A stretch of DNA of 35,502 nucleotides, taken from SAR324 cluster bacterium (lineage in GTDB: Bacteria > SAR324 > NAC60-12). The stretch spans positions 1-35,502 of the forward strand of contig JAESQU010000043.1 of NCBI GenBank assembly GCA_016764995.1. The letters run 5' to 3'. Made by a program: the position numbers and the translations under genes. The notes below the pieces were generated by a model. It was given only the letters and a program-made list of their open reading frames with translations, was not told the origin of the DNA and did not search any database. This document shows, in pieces, positions 25,051 to 32,483 of the stretch (position 1 is the stretch's first letter; the number at the start of each line of letters is the position of its first letter).

Positions 25051-26193
25051 TTATTCGTTATTGTCCATGTTGTTCAAAAAACTTTCGTAATTATCTGGTG
25101 TGATAATATCGGATATGGCCTGCGGATAGTTGTTGATAAACGTTTTCGGAATCTTGGCTCGCCCCGAAGATTTCCACTTAAATTCCCAAGCACGAAGTTG
25201 TCCATCATACTCCTCCAGGTAGTCAATTTTCTGCTGTGCGTGTGTGCGCCAGAAATAGTGATTGGCCTTAATGTTTGCGTGGCTTCGGGACTTCATTCGT
25301 TCGGTGATGAGATAATTTTCCCAAAGCGCGCCTACATCATTACGCAATATGAGCGGATTAAAATTATTGATAATCGCGTTACGTATTCCATTGTCATAAA
25401 AATAAATTTTACGACTTTTCTTCAACTCATTTCTTAAATTACGGCTAAAAGTTCTAAGTCGGTAAATTATGAAAGATTTTTCCAACAATAGAATGTAACG
25501 CTCGACTGTGCTGTTATCAAGTCCTGTCATTCTAGCCAGTTCATTGTATGAGACCTGTTGACCCAATTGCAGTGCAATTGCCTGTAACAGTCGCTCCAGT
25601 CGATCTGGTTTCTTGATTTGTTCCCATGTCAGTATATCTTTATAAAGATAGCTGTCAGCGAGTTGCTGGAGACGTGCTTTACGATCTCCCGGATGAGTCA
25701 CTATTTCGGGATAACTTCCGAAAATCAGTCGATCTTCAAGCAATCTTCGTTCATCGATTGCGCCATAATGCGACTGCAGTTCTTGCCAGGAGAGGGGATA
25801 TAGATGAAATTCCCATTTTCGTCCTGTAAGCGGCTCGTTGATTCGATTGGCCAACTCAAACGCAGATGATCCAGAAGCAAAGACCTTCACACCCTCCAGA
25901 TTGTCCACAATCAACTTGATGGTCAAACCGATGTTTTCGATTCTTTGAGCTTCATCAATGACAATTATTTTGTGATGACCAATCAGATTTCTTAAGCGTG
26001 TAGATGTAGTGTTAGAAAGTTGCTCGCGTGTGTCCACCTCATCCCCGTTAAGCCATAGGGGGGGCGGATTTGTGTCCTTAAACAGAGTTTGCAATAATGT
26101 CGTCTTGCCCACCTGCCGCGGACCCACAAGGATAATAGCCTTGTTGTCATCCGCCCTTTGTAATATCAGAGGGGTAATATTTCTATAAATCAT
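25051..26193 (-). CDS. AAA_14/DUF4143 ATPase, second copy
   Basis: A 380-residue ATPase. The P-loop is LVGPRQVGKTTLLQTLF; Walker B is IIVIDEAQRIENIG; then ASGSSAFELANRINEPLTGRKWEFHLYPLSW. The C-terminal DUF4143 domain shows YNELARMTGLDNSTVERYILLLEKSFIIYRLRTF and a nuclease-like core (HAQQKIDYLEEYDGQLRAWEFKWKSS). It is clearly in the same family as 17248-18459 but only distantly similar, so the two were acquired separately rather than duplicated locally. An imperfect inverted repeat (AACCCAAAA and TTTTTGGTT, 26200-26230) lies just before the start, similar in position to the one at the other copy. Biological role unknown. Confidence 0.87.
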   Translation of the reverse strand: MIYRNITPLILQRADDNKAIILVGPRQVGKTTLLQTLFKDTNPPPLWLNGDEVDTREQLSNTTSTRLRNLIGHHKIIVIDEAQRIENIGLTIKLIVDNLEGVKVFASGSSAFELANRINEPLTGRKWEFHLYPLSWQELQSHYGAIDERRLLEDRLIFGSYPEIVTHPGDRKARLQQLADSYLYKDILTWEQIKKPDRLERLLQAIALQLGQQVSYNELARMTGLDNSTVERYILLLEKSFIIYRLRTFSRNLRNELKKSRKIYFYDNGIRNAIINNFNPLILRNDVGALWENYLITERMKSRSHANIKANHYFWRTHAQQKIDYLEEYDGQLRAWEFKWKSSGRAKIPKTFINNYPQAISDIITPDNYESFLNNMDNNE

Positions 26194-26389
26194 AGAGCTA
26201 ACCCAAAATATTTATATTAAATTTTTGGTTTTAACCGATTAATTTAGATAATAGCCCTGTTAATTCAAAATGTCAACTCTATTTGATTTCTATAATTATG
26301 AATCATTTTCCGATTCAAATGCATTGAGAAATTGCTACAAAAACCATAATAGTTTTTTGATTTTAATTTTTATTCATGTGTTGCCGAAA

Positions 26390-27826
26390 TTAACGTCTCC
26401 AGGAGTGAAATTTTTCCAGCCAGCGTAAAACGCCGGCGGGAGCGTGATTTTTACGCCAGGCACCAGCCAGCATTTTGTTTGCTTCTGACATGGTGGGATA
26501 GGGGTGAATTGTACCCAAAATTTTGTTGAGTCCGATTCCGTGTTTCATGGCCAAAGTAAATTCGGCCAGCAAATCACCGGCGTGAACTCCGCAAATTGCC
26601 GCGCCCAGGATTTTATCTTTCCCGGGCGGAGTAATGACTTTGACTTTGCCGTAATCCGCACGGTCGGTGATTGCACGATCCAAATCGTCGATGCCATAAG
26701 TTGTGACTTCGTGCGGAATGTTGTTTGCTTTTGCTTCATCCTCGCTGAGTCCAACCCTTGCCAGTTCCGGATCGGTGTAGGTACACCACGGAACAACAGA
26801 ATAATCCACCGCAAATTTTTTGAAAGGCGCAAAAAGGGCGTTGACGGTGGCATACCACGCCTGGTGTCCGGCCATGTGAGTGAATTGATATGGTCCCGCC
26901 ACATCCCCGCAAGCGAAAATGTTAGGAATGCTGGAGCGCAAATACTTGTCGACTTTGATAGTTTTGTTTTTATTCAGTTTCACTCCCAGATTCTCCAATC
27001 CAAAGCCGGAAGTGTTTGGAACACGTCCGACGGCAACCAAAATATTATCCACATCCAAATGTTGTTTATCGCCGTGTCTTGAAAAATGAATTCGTGATGT
27101 GTCTCCAAGTTTTTCGATACGCTCAATGCTTGTTTCATCCAGCAAATTAATGCCGTCTTTTTCAAAAGAATCACGGATGAACTGCACCATATCCAAGTCT
27201 TCGCGCGGTAAAATTCCGCGATCAAGATTAATAATTGTTACTTCAGATCCGAGTCTCCGGAAAGCCTGTCCCAATTCTGAACCGATTGGACCGCCGCCGA
27301 TCACAGCCAGATGTTTTGGTTGTTTACGGAGTTGCCAGAGATTGTCTGAATGTGAAAACGGAACATCTTCCAAGCCCGGAATAGGCGGAATAAAAGGACT
27401 TGCGCCGGTTGCCACCACGATGTTTTTTGTCGTCAATACACGACCATTGACTTCAACTTCATGCGGGGTGCGAATGGTGGCTTCGCCGAGATGACATTCT
27501 ACACCAAGTGAGGTAAAACGCTCCACGCTGTCATGGGGTTCGATTTTAGCGATGATGTCCTGTACCCGTTCCATCACTTGAGCAAAATCGATTTCGTAAC
27601 TTACATTTTTCAAACCGTAGAGGGAATGTTTTTTCATCAGCTGAACAGCCTTTGCGCTGCTGATGAGAGCCTTGCTGGGAACACAGCCGGTGTTGAGGCA
27701 ATCGCCTCCCATTTTGTGTTTTTCAATCAAGGCAACTTTGGCTTTGACTGCGGCTCCGATAAAAGAACTGATTAGTCCACCGGAACCCGCGCCGATGCAA
27801 ATAAGGTTATAATCTGTTTTAGGCAT
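26390..27826 (-). CDS. FAD-dependent pyridine nucleotide-disulfide oxidoreductase (mercuric reductase-like)
   Basis: A 478-residue class I flavoprotein disulfide reductase. It shows an FAD-binding GAGSGG loop (residues 12-17), the redox pair in GGDCLNTGCVPSKAL (C43, C48), ATGASPFIPPIPG, the NAD(P)H-binding VIGGGPIGSELGQAFRRLG, ACGDVAGPYQFTHMAGHQA and the C-terminal dimer interface HPYPTMSEANKM, where the acid-base His-Glu pair sits. The mercuric-reductase C-terminal cysteine pair and N-terminal HMA domain are absent, so mercury is not the likely substrate. ATG 27826 was chosen over TTG 27850: it has GGGGA upstream and overlaps the TVP38 stop by 8 bases. These two genes occur adjacent or fused in other bacteria. 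The electron acceptor is unknown. Confidence 0.88.
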   Translation of the reverse strand: MPKTDYNLICIGAGSGGLISSFIGAAVKAKVALIEKHKMGGDCLNTGCVPSKALISSAKAVQLMKKHSLYGLKNVSYEIDFAQVMERVQDIIAKIEPHDSVERFTSLGVECHLGEATIRTPHEVEVNGRVLTTKNIVVATGASPFIPPIPGLEDVPFSHSDNLWQLRKQPKHLAVIGGGPIGSELGQAFRRLGSEVTIINLDRGILPREDLDMVQFIRDSFEKDGINLLDETSIERIEKLGDTSRIHFSRHGDKQHLDVDNILVAVGRVPNTSGFGLENLGVKLNKNKTIKVDKYLRSSIPNIFACGDVAGPYQFTHMAGHQAWYATVNALFAPFKKFAVDYSVVPWCTYTDPELARVGLSEDEAKANNIPHEVTTYGIDDLDRAITDRADYGKVKVITPPGKDKILGAAICGVHAGDLLAEFTLAMKHGIGLNKILGTIHPYPTMSEANKMLAGAWRKNHAPAGVLRWLEKFHSWRR

Positions 27827-28526
27827 TTGCTTTTCCCCGCTTTGTTTCAATGAATGAAATTAGTTTTTTTACCAGTAACGGAAATATTCCCAGCAGGACG
27901 AATGAGCCAATTAGTGTCGGTGAAAGTATGTCGCCTAAAGATTCAATTTTTGCGAGTTCTGAACCGGCGTTGATATAAACCAGGGTTCCCGGAAGCATTC
28001 CCAACTGGCTCACCCAGTAAAAGGTGAAAGCGCGTAGCGGAGTCAAACCCATGCCCATGTTGATCACAAAAAATGGTACAACCGGTAAAAGGCGCAAAGT
28101 AAATAAATAAAATCCACCGTCCTTTTCTATGCCGGAATTTATGGTTTGCATTTGTTGCTTAAAACGACCCTGAACCCAATCCCGCAACAAAAATCTGGAA
28201 ATTAACATGGCGAGTGTCGCGCCTATTGTGCTGGCGAATGAAACTACTATTGTGCCGCTCAGCAAGCCGAAAAATGCGCCGCCGCCCAAAGTCATCCAGA
28301 CCGCGCCTGGAAGTGAAAAGGCGGTCATGATTACGTAAATCATAAAAAAACCGCCCAGCATCAAAAGGGGGTTATTCATGTAATATGAAGAAAATAATGC
28401 TTTTGAAGATTTTAGATATTCGAGAGAAAAATACTGTTGGAAATCGAAGGCGAAGAAGAATACAACGGCAATGGAAAAAATTGCAATCAACAAAATAAAT
28501 TTGATCTGCTTTTTATTAACAGTCAT
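27819..28526 (-). CDS. TVP38/TMEM64 (SNARE-associated/DedA-like) membrane protein
   Basis: A 235-residue inner-membrane protein with five or six helices. The family core is clear: FSLPGAVWMTLGGGAFFGLLSGTIVVSFASTIGATLAMLISRFLLRD, then FYLFTLRLLPVVPFFVINMGMGLTPLRAFTFYWVSQLGMLPGTLVYINAGSELA. This holds the glycine-rich re-entrant region and the R-x-x-P-x-x-P motif typical of the superfamily. Such proteins are implicated in lipid scrambling or transport across the membrane. It is coupled to the downstream flavoprotein by an 8-base overlap, suggesting that the two act together at the membrane. Confidence 0.88.
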   Translation of the reverse strand: MTVNKKQIKFILLIAIFSIAVVFFFAFDFQQYFSLEYLKSSKALFSSYYMNNPLLMLGGFFMIYVIMTAFSLPGAVWMTLGGGAFFGLLSGTIVVSFASTIGATLAMLISRFLLRDWVQGRFKQQMQTINSGIEKDGGFYLFTLRLLPVVPFFVINMGMGLTPLRAFTFYWVSQLGMLPGTLVYINAGSELAKIESLGDILSPTLIGSFVLLGIFPLLVKKLISFIETKRGKANA

Positions 28527-28591
28527 ATTTTTGAAATTATTCCAATGTGACAGGAAAGGAAATTATAAGGAGAGAACAAATTAATTAAAAT

Positions 28592-28834
28592 TTACTGCTC
28601 GCGCAATGTTTGTTTGATACGTTCTCTCGATTCATCCGGCAATTTAATTTCCTCATTTGCAGAAGCATCGTCCAGACCTAGGAAAATTTTACGCAGTGCA
28701 AGCATTTGTTCTTTAACGGCAGTGCATTTGCGACACATCAGCAGATGAGTCTGCAGGAGCAAGCGTTTTATCGGCGAAAGCGAAACATCCATTTTTTCTG
28801 ACAAAAGCAACGAGGCTTCTTCACAAGTAAGCAT
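28592..28834 (-). CDS. zinc-finger anti-sigma factor (ZAS type)
   Basis: An 80-residue soluble protein. It begins MLTCEEASLLLSEKMD and holds the HLLMCRKC motif, the H-x3-C-x2-C zinc-binding signature of anti-sigma domains, after a helix SPIKRLLLQTHL. No membrane helix follows; the tail (PDESRERIKQTLREQ) is charged and soluble, so it would act in the cytoplasm, perhaps sensing thiol or metal stress through zinc release. The open frame runs further upstream to 28993, but that part is not protein-like. AAGGAGG lies 13 bases before ATG 28834 and 4 bases before TTG 28843, so TTG 28843 is a possible true start. The ECF sigma gene lies 116 bases upstream on the same strand and is the likely partner. 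Confidence 0.8.
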   Translation of the reverse strand: MLTCEEASLLLSEKMDVSLSPIKRLLLQTHLLMCRKCTAVKEQMLALRKIFLGLDDASANEEIKLPDESRERIKQTLREQ

Positions 28835-28950
28835 AAATTTCAAAATTCCTCCTTGTATTTTGGAGTTGGCAGTGGTTGATCCGGAAGGCGAATACTGCAC
28901 TGAAAATAATGTCGAATGCAGATTGGGTTTCTTACAATGTCCATTAGTAT

Positions 28951-29550
28951 TTATTTTAGAGAAAGTGAGGGAAAGCCTTTTTTCAAAAAACAATCCTTCA
29001 GTAGTGAACGTGCCCGGAACATCAACACGCTGAAATTAGAGGCACTTATATCCAGTTCCCTGCATATCGTTTCTGTTGATTCATTTTCAATATCCCGCAT
29101 CACAAAAACTTGTCTAAATCGCTCAGGCAAGGCATCCAGACATTCTCGGAGAGTAAGGCGTAATTCTTTTTGCTCCAGAATTTCTTCCGGATTAAGTCGA
29201 ATTGATTCTGTATCCTGAACCATCTCTGTTGATTCAATGGCGGATTGCGTTACAACTTCACCGCCATCAGGATAATCTTCGAGTGATTCCGGTTTTTTCC
29301 TACGGTAATGATCAATGATTTTGTGACGCAGAATACTCACAAGCCATGTTTTTGCTGAAGATTCACGCCTGAAACACTCCCAGTCTTTCAATGCGGAAAT
29401 GAAAGTAATTTGTACCAAATCTTCCGCAAGTTCGTGGCTGTTAACTCGGTTGCGTGCAAAACGATAAAGCAAATCACCATGTTCCTCCACCAACTCTGAT
29501 ATTTCCTCAAGTGGACTTTCCGACTCAGCGGTCTTGTTTAAATCAGCCAT
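28951..29550 (-). CDS. ECF sigma-70 family RNA polymerase sigma factor
   Basis: A 199-residue ECF sigma factor. Region 2 spans about residues 25-90 (DLLYRFARNRVNSHELAEDLVQITFISAL, then FRRESSAKTWLVSILRHKIIDHYRRKK). An acidic linker of about 45 residues follows. Region 4 spans about 135-190 (CLDALPERFRQVFVMRDIENESTETICRELDISASNFSVLMFRARSLLKDCF), including the helix-turn-helix for the -35 element. ATG 29550 overlaps the rlmN stop (TGATG), so translation is coupled to the methyltransferase gene. The downstream zinc-finger gene encodes the probable anti-sigma. Target promoters cannot be read from this window. Confidence 0.9.
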   Translation of the reverse strand: MADLNKTAESESPLEEISELVEEHGDLLYRFARNRVNSHELAEDLVQITFISALKDWECFRRESSAKTWLVSILRHKIIDHYRRKKPESLEDYPDGGEVVTQSAIESTEMVQDTESIRLNPEEILEQKELRLTLRECLDALPERFRQVFVMRDIENESTETICRELDISASNFSVLMFRARSLLKDCFLKKGFPSLSLK

Positions 29551-30656
29551 CAAGTTGCCATCTCAGTTGCAAGAAGTTTATTTTTATCAAAAATTAATTC
29601 TGTCTGTTGATTTTCAGCAACTACAAGTTGTCCGCACGCGCCTTGAATATCCTGCCCTTTCGAAATTCGCAGAGGCGCCACCACATTATGATCAAGCAGA
29701 TACTTTTGAAACTTCCGGGATTGTTTTTCAGTCGGCGCTTGGTATTTGTTTGCCGGATCAGAGTTGTATGGAATCAGGTTTATTTTGAATTTAAGTCCGT
29801 GCAACAAACGAATCAAACCTTTCGCGTCTTCAATTGAATCAGTCAGATCGCGAATCAGAATGTATTCAAATGTGATACGTCTGCGTGATTCCAGTGGGAA
29901 TTCACTGCAAACCTTCATCAGTTTTTCCAAATTGTATGCAGTGTTTACAGGCATCAGTTTTGAGCGCACTTCGTCTGTGACTCCATTCAGGGAAATTGCC
30001 AGATTGGCTTTTATTTTTTCATTACCGAATCTCCGGATCTTCGGTAAGAGTCCGGAAGTGGAAACGGTGATACGGCGCTGCGAAAAATTAAATCCGTGCT
30101 CATCAGTCAGAATTTCCAGAGCCTGCATTAGATTTTGATAATTATGAAAGGGCTCGCCCATTCCCATAAAAACGAGATTCCGCAATTTTTGTTCTGCCGG
30201 AATATCATGATAAACTGCCAATACCTGATCAATAATTTCTGCTGTTGTTAAATTACGGATCAAGCCCATCGTACCGGTCATGCAGAAATCACAACCCATA
30301 CCGCATCCTACCTGAGATGAAACGCAGATCGTATTGTGGTTCGTGTGGGGCATAAAAACCGCTTCAATGCTTTTTCCGTCTTCCAGCAACAAACGGTACT
30401 TGATTGAACCATCCCGAGAATGTTGTTCCTCTGCCTTTTTGAGTGAACTTATCCAAAAATTCTCTTCGAGCATTTTCCGAGTTTCTTTGCCAAGATTCAG
30501 CATTTCGGAGAAGCTTCCAACCCTCTGTTGATAAAGCCAATAAAAAACCTGATCCGCGCGGTATGCTTGTACCTTACTCTGTGTCTTGGCTTTTTCCACC
30601 ATCCACTCGCGCAGATTTTGACGTGTCCAGTTTTTTATATTGTCCAGTTTTGGCAT
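29550..30656 (-). CDS. rlmN: 23S rRNA (adenine2503-C2)-methyltransferase RlmN
   Basis: A 368-residue radical-SAM enzyme. The 4Fe-4S-binding motif is GCGMGCDFCMTGTMG (C118, C122, C125). Other family marks are YRADQVFYWLYQQ near the N-terminus, SIEAVFMPHTNHNTICVSSQVG, NLVFMGMGEPFHNYQNL, RRITVSTSGLLPKI, LAISLNG, FEYILIRDLTDS, and the C-terminal DIQGACGQLVV containing the second catalytic cysteine. It methylates C2 of A2503 in 23S rRNA and, in some species, A37 of tRNA. It heads a unit with the ECF sigma and anti-sigma genes; the stop overlaps the sigma start by one base. A promoter (TTGACC, 17 bases, TATCAT) lies at 30702-30730. Confidence 0.93.
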   Translation of the reverse strand: MPKLDNIKNWTRQNLREWMVEKAKTQSKVQAYRADQVFYWLYQQRVGSFSEMLNLGKETRKMLEENFWISSLKKAEEQHSRDGSIKYRLLLEDGKSIEAVFMPHTNHNTICVSSQVGCGMGCDFCMTGTMGLIRNLTTAEIIDQVLAVYHDIPAEQKLRNLVFMGMGEPFHNYQNLMQALEILTDEHGFNFSQRRITVSTSGLLPKIRRFGNEKIKANLAISLNGVTDEVRSKLMPVNTAYNLEKLMKVCSEFPLESRRRITFEYILIRDLTDSIEDAKGLIRLLHGLKFKINLIPYNSDPANKYQAPTEKQSRKFQKYLLDHNVVAPLRISKGQDIQGACGQLVVAENQQTELIFDKNKLLATEMAT

Positions 30657-30701
30657 TTGGAATTTGGAAATATAACTATTTTTTTGAATATGTTATTCTT
30701 C

Positions 30702-30730
30702 ATGATAAATAAATGCTTGAGTCTGGTCAA
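30702..30730 (-). promoter_or_regulatory. sigma70-type promoter for rlmN
   Basis: On the minus strand TTGACC (30730-30725) and TATCAT (30707-30702) are separated by exactly 17 bases. The -10 box lies 45 bases upstream of the rlmN start. Confidence 0.5.
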
Positions 30731-30780
30731 GTAGGAGTAGTTTCAATTCAAAAAAACTCATTTCAGAAATTGGTCAACAA

Positions 30781-31962
30781 ATGAAATGTCTAAAATGCGG
30801 ATGGTCCAATTCAGACACCGCGGCATATTGTCAAAATTGCCATGCATATTTGGCGGAACCGCCCGGAATGGAATCGTTAAATACCTTCAAGGCACTAATT
30901 TTAAGTCTGTTATTCACCGGAATATTCTATCTGGTTTTTCCGATGCCCATAATTCGCAGCGAATATTGGCATCAATTGTTTTCCGGACGCATCTCAGAAA
31001 CAATTTTTGCACTTATACTTTGGTCTTTATTTTTGATTTTTTTCAAGTGGCATCAGTTTCGCCAACAGCATCGGGCCTATGTGGCTTTCAGGAATCAAGT
31101 TCTGCATGACTCTTTGTCAAAGGGAATTTACGTAAAGGATGTTGATGAACGGATTTTGGAAATCAGCCAGTTTATGCAGGAGCAAAAAGTAAAAAGATTT
31201 CAGGACAGCATCATTTTCCGGAGAGTGCGCCGTACCTTAAGGCATCTGAAAGCCATTCCAAAAAAGGAGGAAATAACTTCGATTTTGAATTACCAGGCAG
31301 AGATCGACCACAACCGTATGCAAAGCGGCTATGCACTTTTAAATGTGTTTATCTGGGCAATTCCAATTCTTGGATTTATCGGCACAGTTTTTGGAATTGG
31401 ACAATCAATCGGCGAATTTTCAGATTTCATTCGCAGTACCAGCGGTACAGATTTGAACACGCAAATGCGTTCAGCCCTCGGCGGAGTTACAAGCGGTTTG
31501 TCGGTCGCGTTCAGCACCACATTCATTGCGCTTGTCGGTGTTGTACCAATTATGATGCTCGCGTCTTCTTTGCGCAAAAATGAGGATGATTTGCTGCTCA
31601 GTGTCGAAGAATACTGTCTGGAAGATTTGCTGCCTAATTTACATGTACGTCCCGGAGATGATCTGCTGGATGACGCTGTTAGTGAACATCTGGAGCAAAT
31701 GGCGGAATTTTCCGAAAATTGGCGAAAACAAGTTTCACCTGTGCTTGAATCCGTGGAACAGCATTCAAGAGGTTTGGCTGCACAAGTTAGCGGATTGCAA
31801 CCTTTGATACAAAATTTCAGCGAAACGTTATTTGACGCGAAAGTTGAAATGAGTAACAGCAAAAAAGAAGAAAGTGAGAAAGAAAAGTCCGCTAAAATGA
31901 AGAAAGAAGTCATGCAGGACAAGCAAGATCAAACGGCCAACCACCCATCGTCAAATCAATGA
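30781..31962 (+). CDS. MotA/TolQ/ExbB-family channel protein with N-terminal zinc ribbon
   Basis: A 393-residue protein. It opens with a zinc ribbon (C3, C6, C17, C20). Two hydrophobic segments follow (about 36-57 and 72-90), then a basic cytoplasmic stretch, and a MotA/ExbB core with helices at about 184-206 (ALLNVFIWAIPILGFIGTVFGIG) and 238-260 (GLSVAFSTTFIALVGVVPIMM). The last 130 residues are a heptad-like helix ending in a highly charged tail (KKEESEKEKSAKMKKE). In this family pairs of proteins form ion-driven stators that do mechanical work across the envelope. The next gene, overlapping by 4 bases, encodes the short partner. The zinc ribbon is unusual for the family. The substrate and purpose are unknown. 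Confidence 0.8.
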   Translation: MKCLKCGWSNSDTAAYCQNCHAYLAEPPGMESLNTFKALILSLLFTGIFYLVFPMPIIRSEYWHQLFSGRISETIFALILWSLFLIFFKWHQFRQQHRAYVAFRNQVLHDSLSKGIYVKDVDERILEISQFMQEQKVKRFQDSIIFRRVRRTLRHLKAIPKKEEITSILNYQAEIDHNRMQSGYALLNVFIWAIPILGFIGTVFGIGQSIGEFSDFIRSTSGTDLNTQMRSALGGVTSGLSVAFSTTFIALVGVVPIMMLASSLRKNEDDLLLSVEEYCLEDLLPNLHVRPGDDLLDDAVSEHLEQMAEFSENWRKQVSPVLESVEQHSRGLAAQVSGLQPLIQNFSETLFDAKVEMSNSKKEESEKEKSAKMKKEVMQDKQDQTANHPSSNQ

Positions 31963-32483
31963 GGCATGTCTCTCAATCACCCAGAGTGACTCTTTTTCCA
32001 TTTCTGAGTGTCCTGCTCAGCACAATGGGGATATTGGCTTTTCTTTCCATCAGTTTTTTACTTGTAGTTCCACAAGACGCAGATTCACCCTCAACACCAA
32101 AACGCATACAGTTTGAATGGGTGGGCGCACCAGGTTATGTCAAACCAATTTTCATACGCTGTTACGCGGATCGTGTTGAATATTATAATATGTTTGAAAA
32201 TGAGGATTACAGCCTTAGTCTTGATGAATTGTTGGATCAACTTCAGGGAGAAAATCCGAAACTGCTTACGTATTTGTTTCAACTCTTGCAACTAAATATA
32301 AGAATAAAAAAACAGTTTGGAAAAACAGAATATTACCCACTTTTATTGGTATATCCTGAGGGTGTATTAACTTCAGAGTTATTGATGGTTGTGATTGAAA
32401 AGATAGGAGGATTGAATTTCGGACTGGAACCTATGCTGCCAAACTGGGAGGTTCCATACCAGGGACTAAAATCTGCGGGATGA
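31959..32483 (+). CDS. single-TM partner protein (ExbD/TolR/MotB-like position), unknown function
   Basis: A 174-residue protein with a short cytoplasmic N-terminus (RHVSQSPRVTLF), one membrane helix (about 13-37, PFLSVLLSTMGILAFLSISFLLVV) and a periplasmic domain of about 135 residues (RIQFEWVGAPGYVKPIFIRCYADRV, YYPLLLVYPEGVL). Topology and gene order match ExbD/TolR/MotB partners of the preceding channel protein. However, the helix lacks the protonatable aspartate that those partners use, and no peptidoglycan-binding motif is visible. Overlaps of 4 bases on both sides show tight translational coupling. It may be a divergent stator subunit or one that gates rather than conducts. Sequence family not recognised. 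Confidence 0.65.
   Translation: MRHVSQSPRVTLFPFLSVLLSTMGILAFLSISFLLVVPQDADSPSTPKRIQFEWVGAPGYVKPIFIRCYADRVEYYNMFENEDYSLSLDELLDQLQGENPKLLTYLFQLLQLNIRIKKQFGKTEYYPLLLVYPEGVLTSELLMVVIEKIGGLNFGLEPMLPNWEVPYQGLKSAG

Noticed and set aside
17248-26193. The two DUF4143 ATPases as arms of one transposon
   Set aside because: They are only distantly similar, lie 7 kb apart in opposite orientation and share no terminal repeats or transposase.
28835-28993. Upstream extension of the anti-sigma reading frame
   Set aside because: The added residues are not protein-like and overlap the sigma-factor end; AAGGAGG supports the shorter start.
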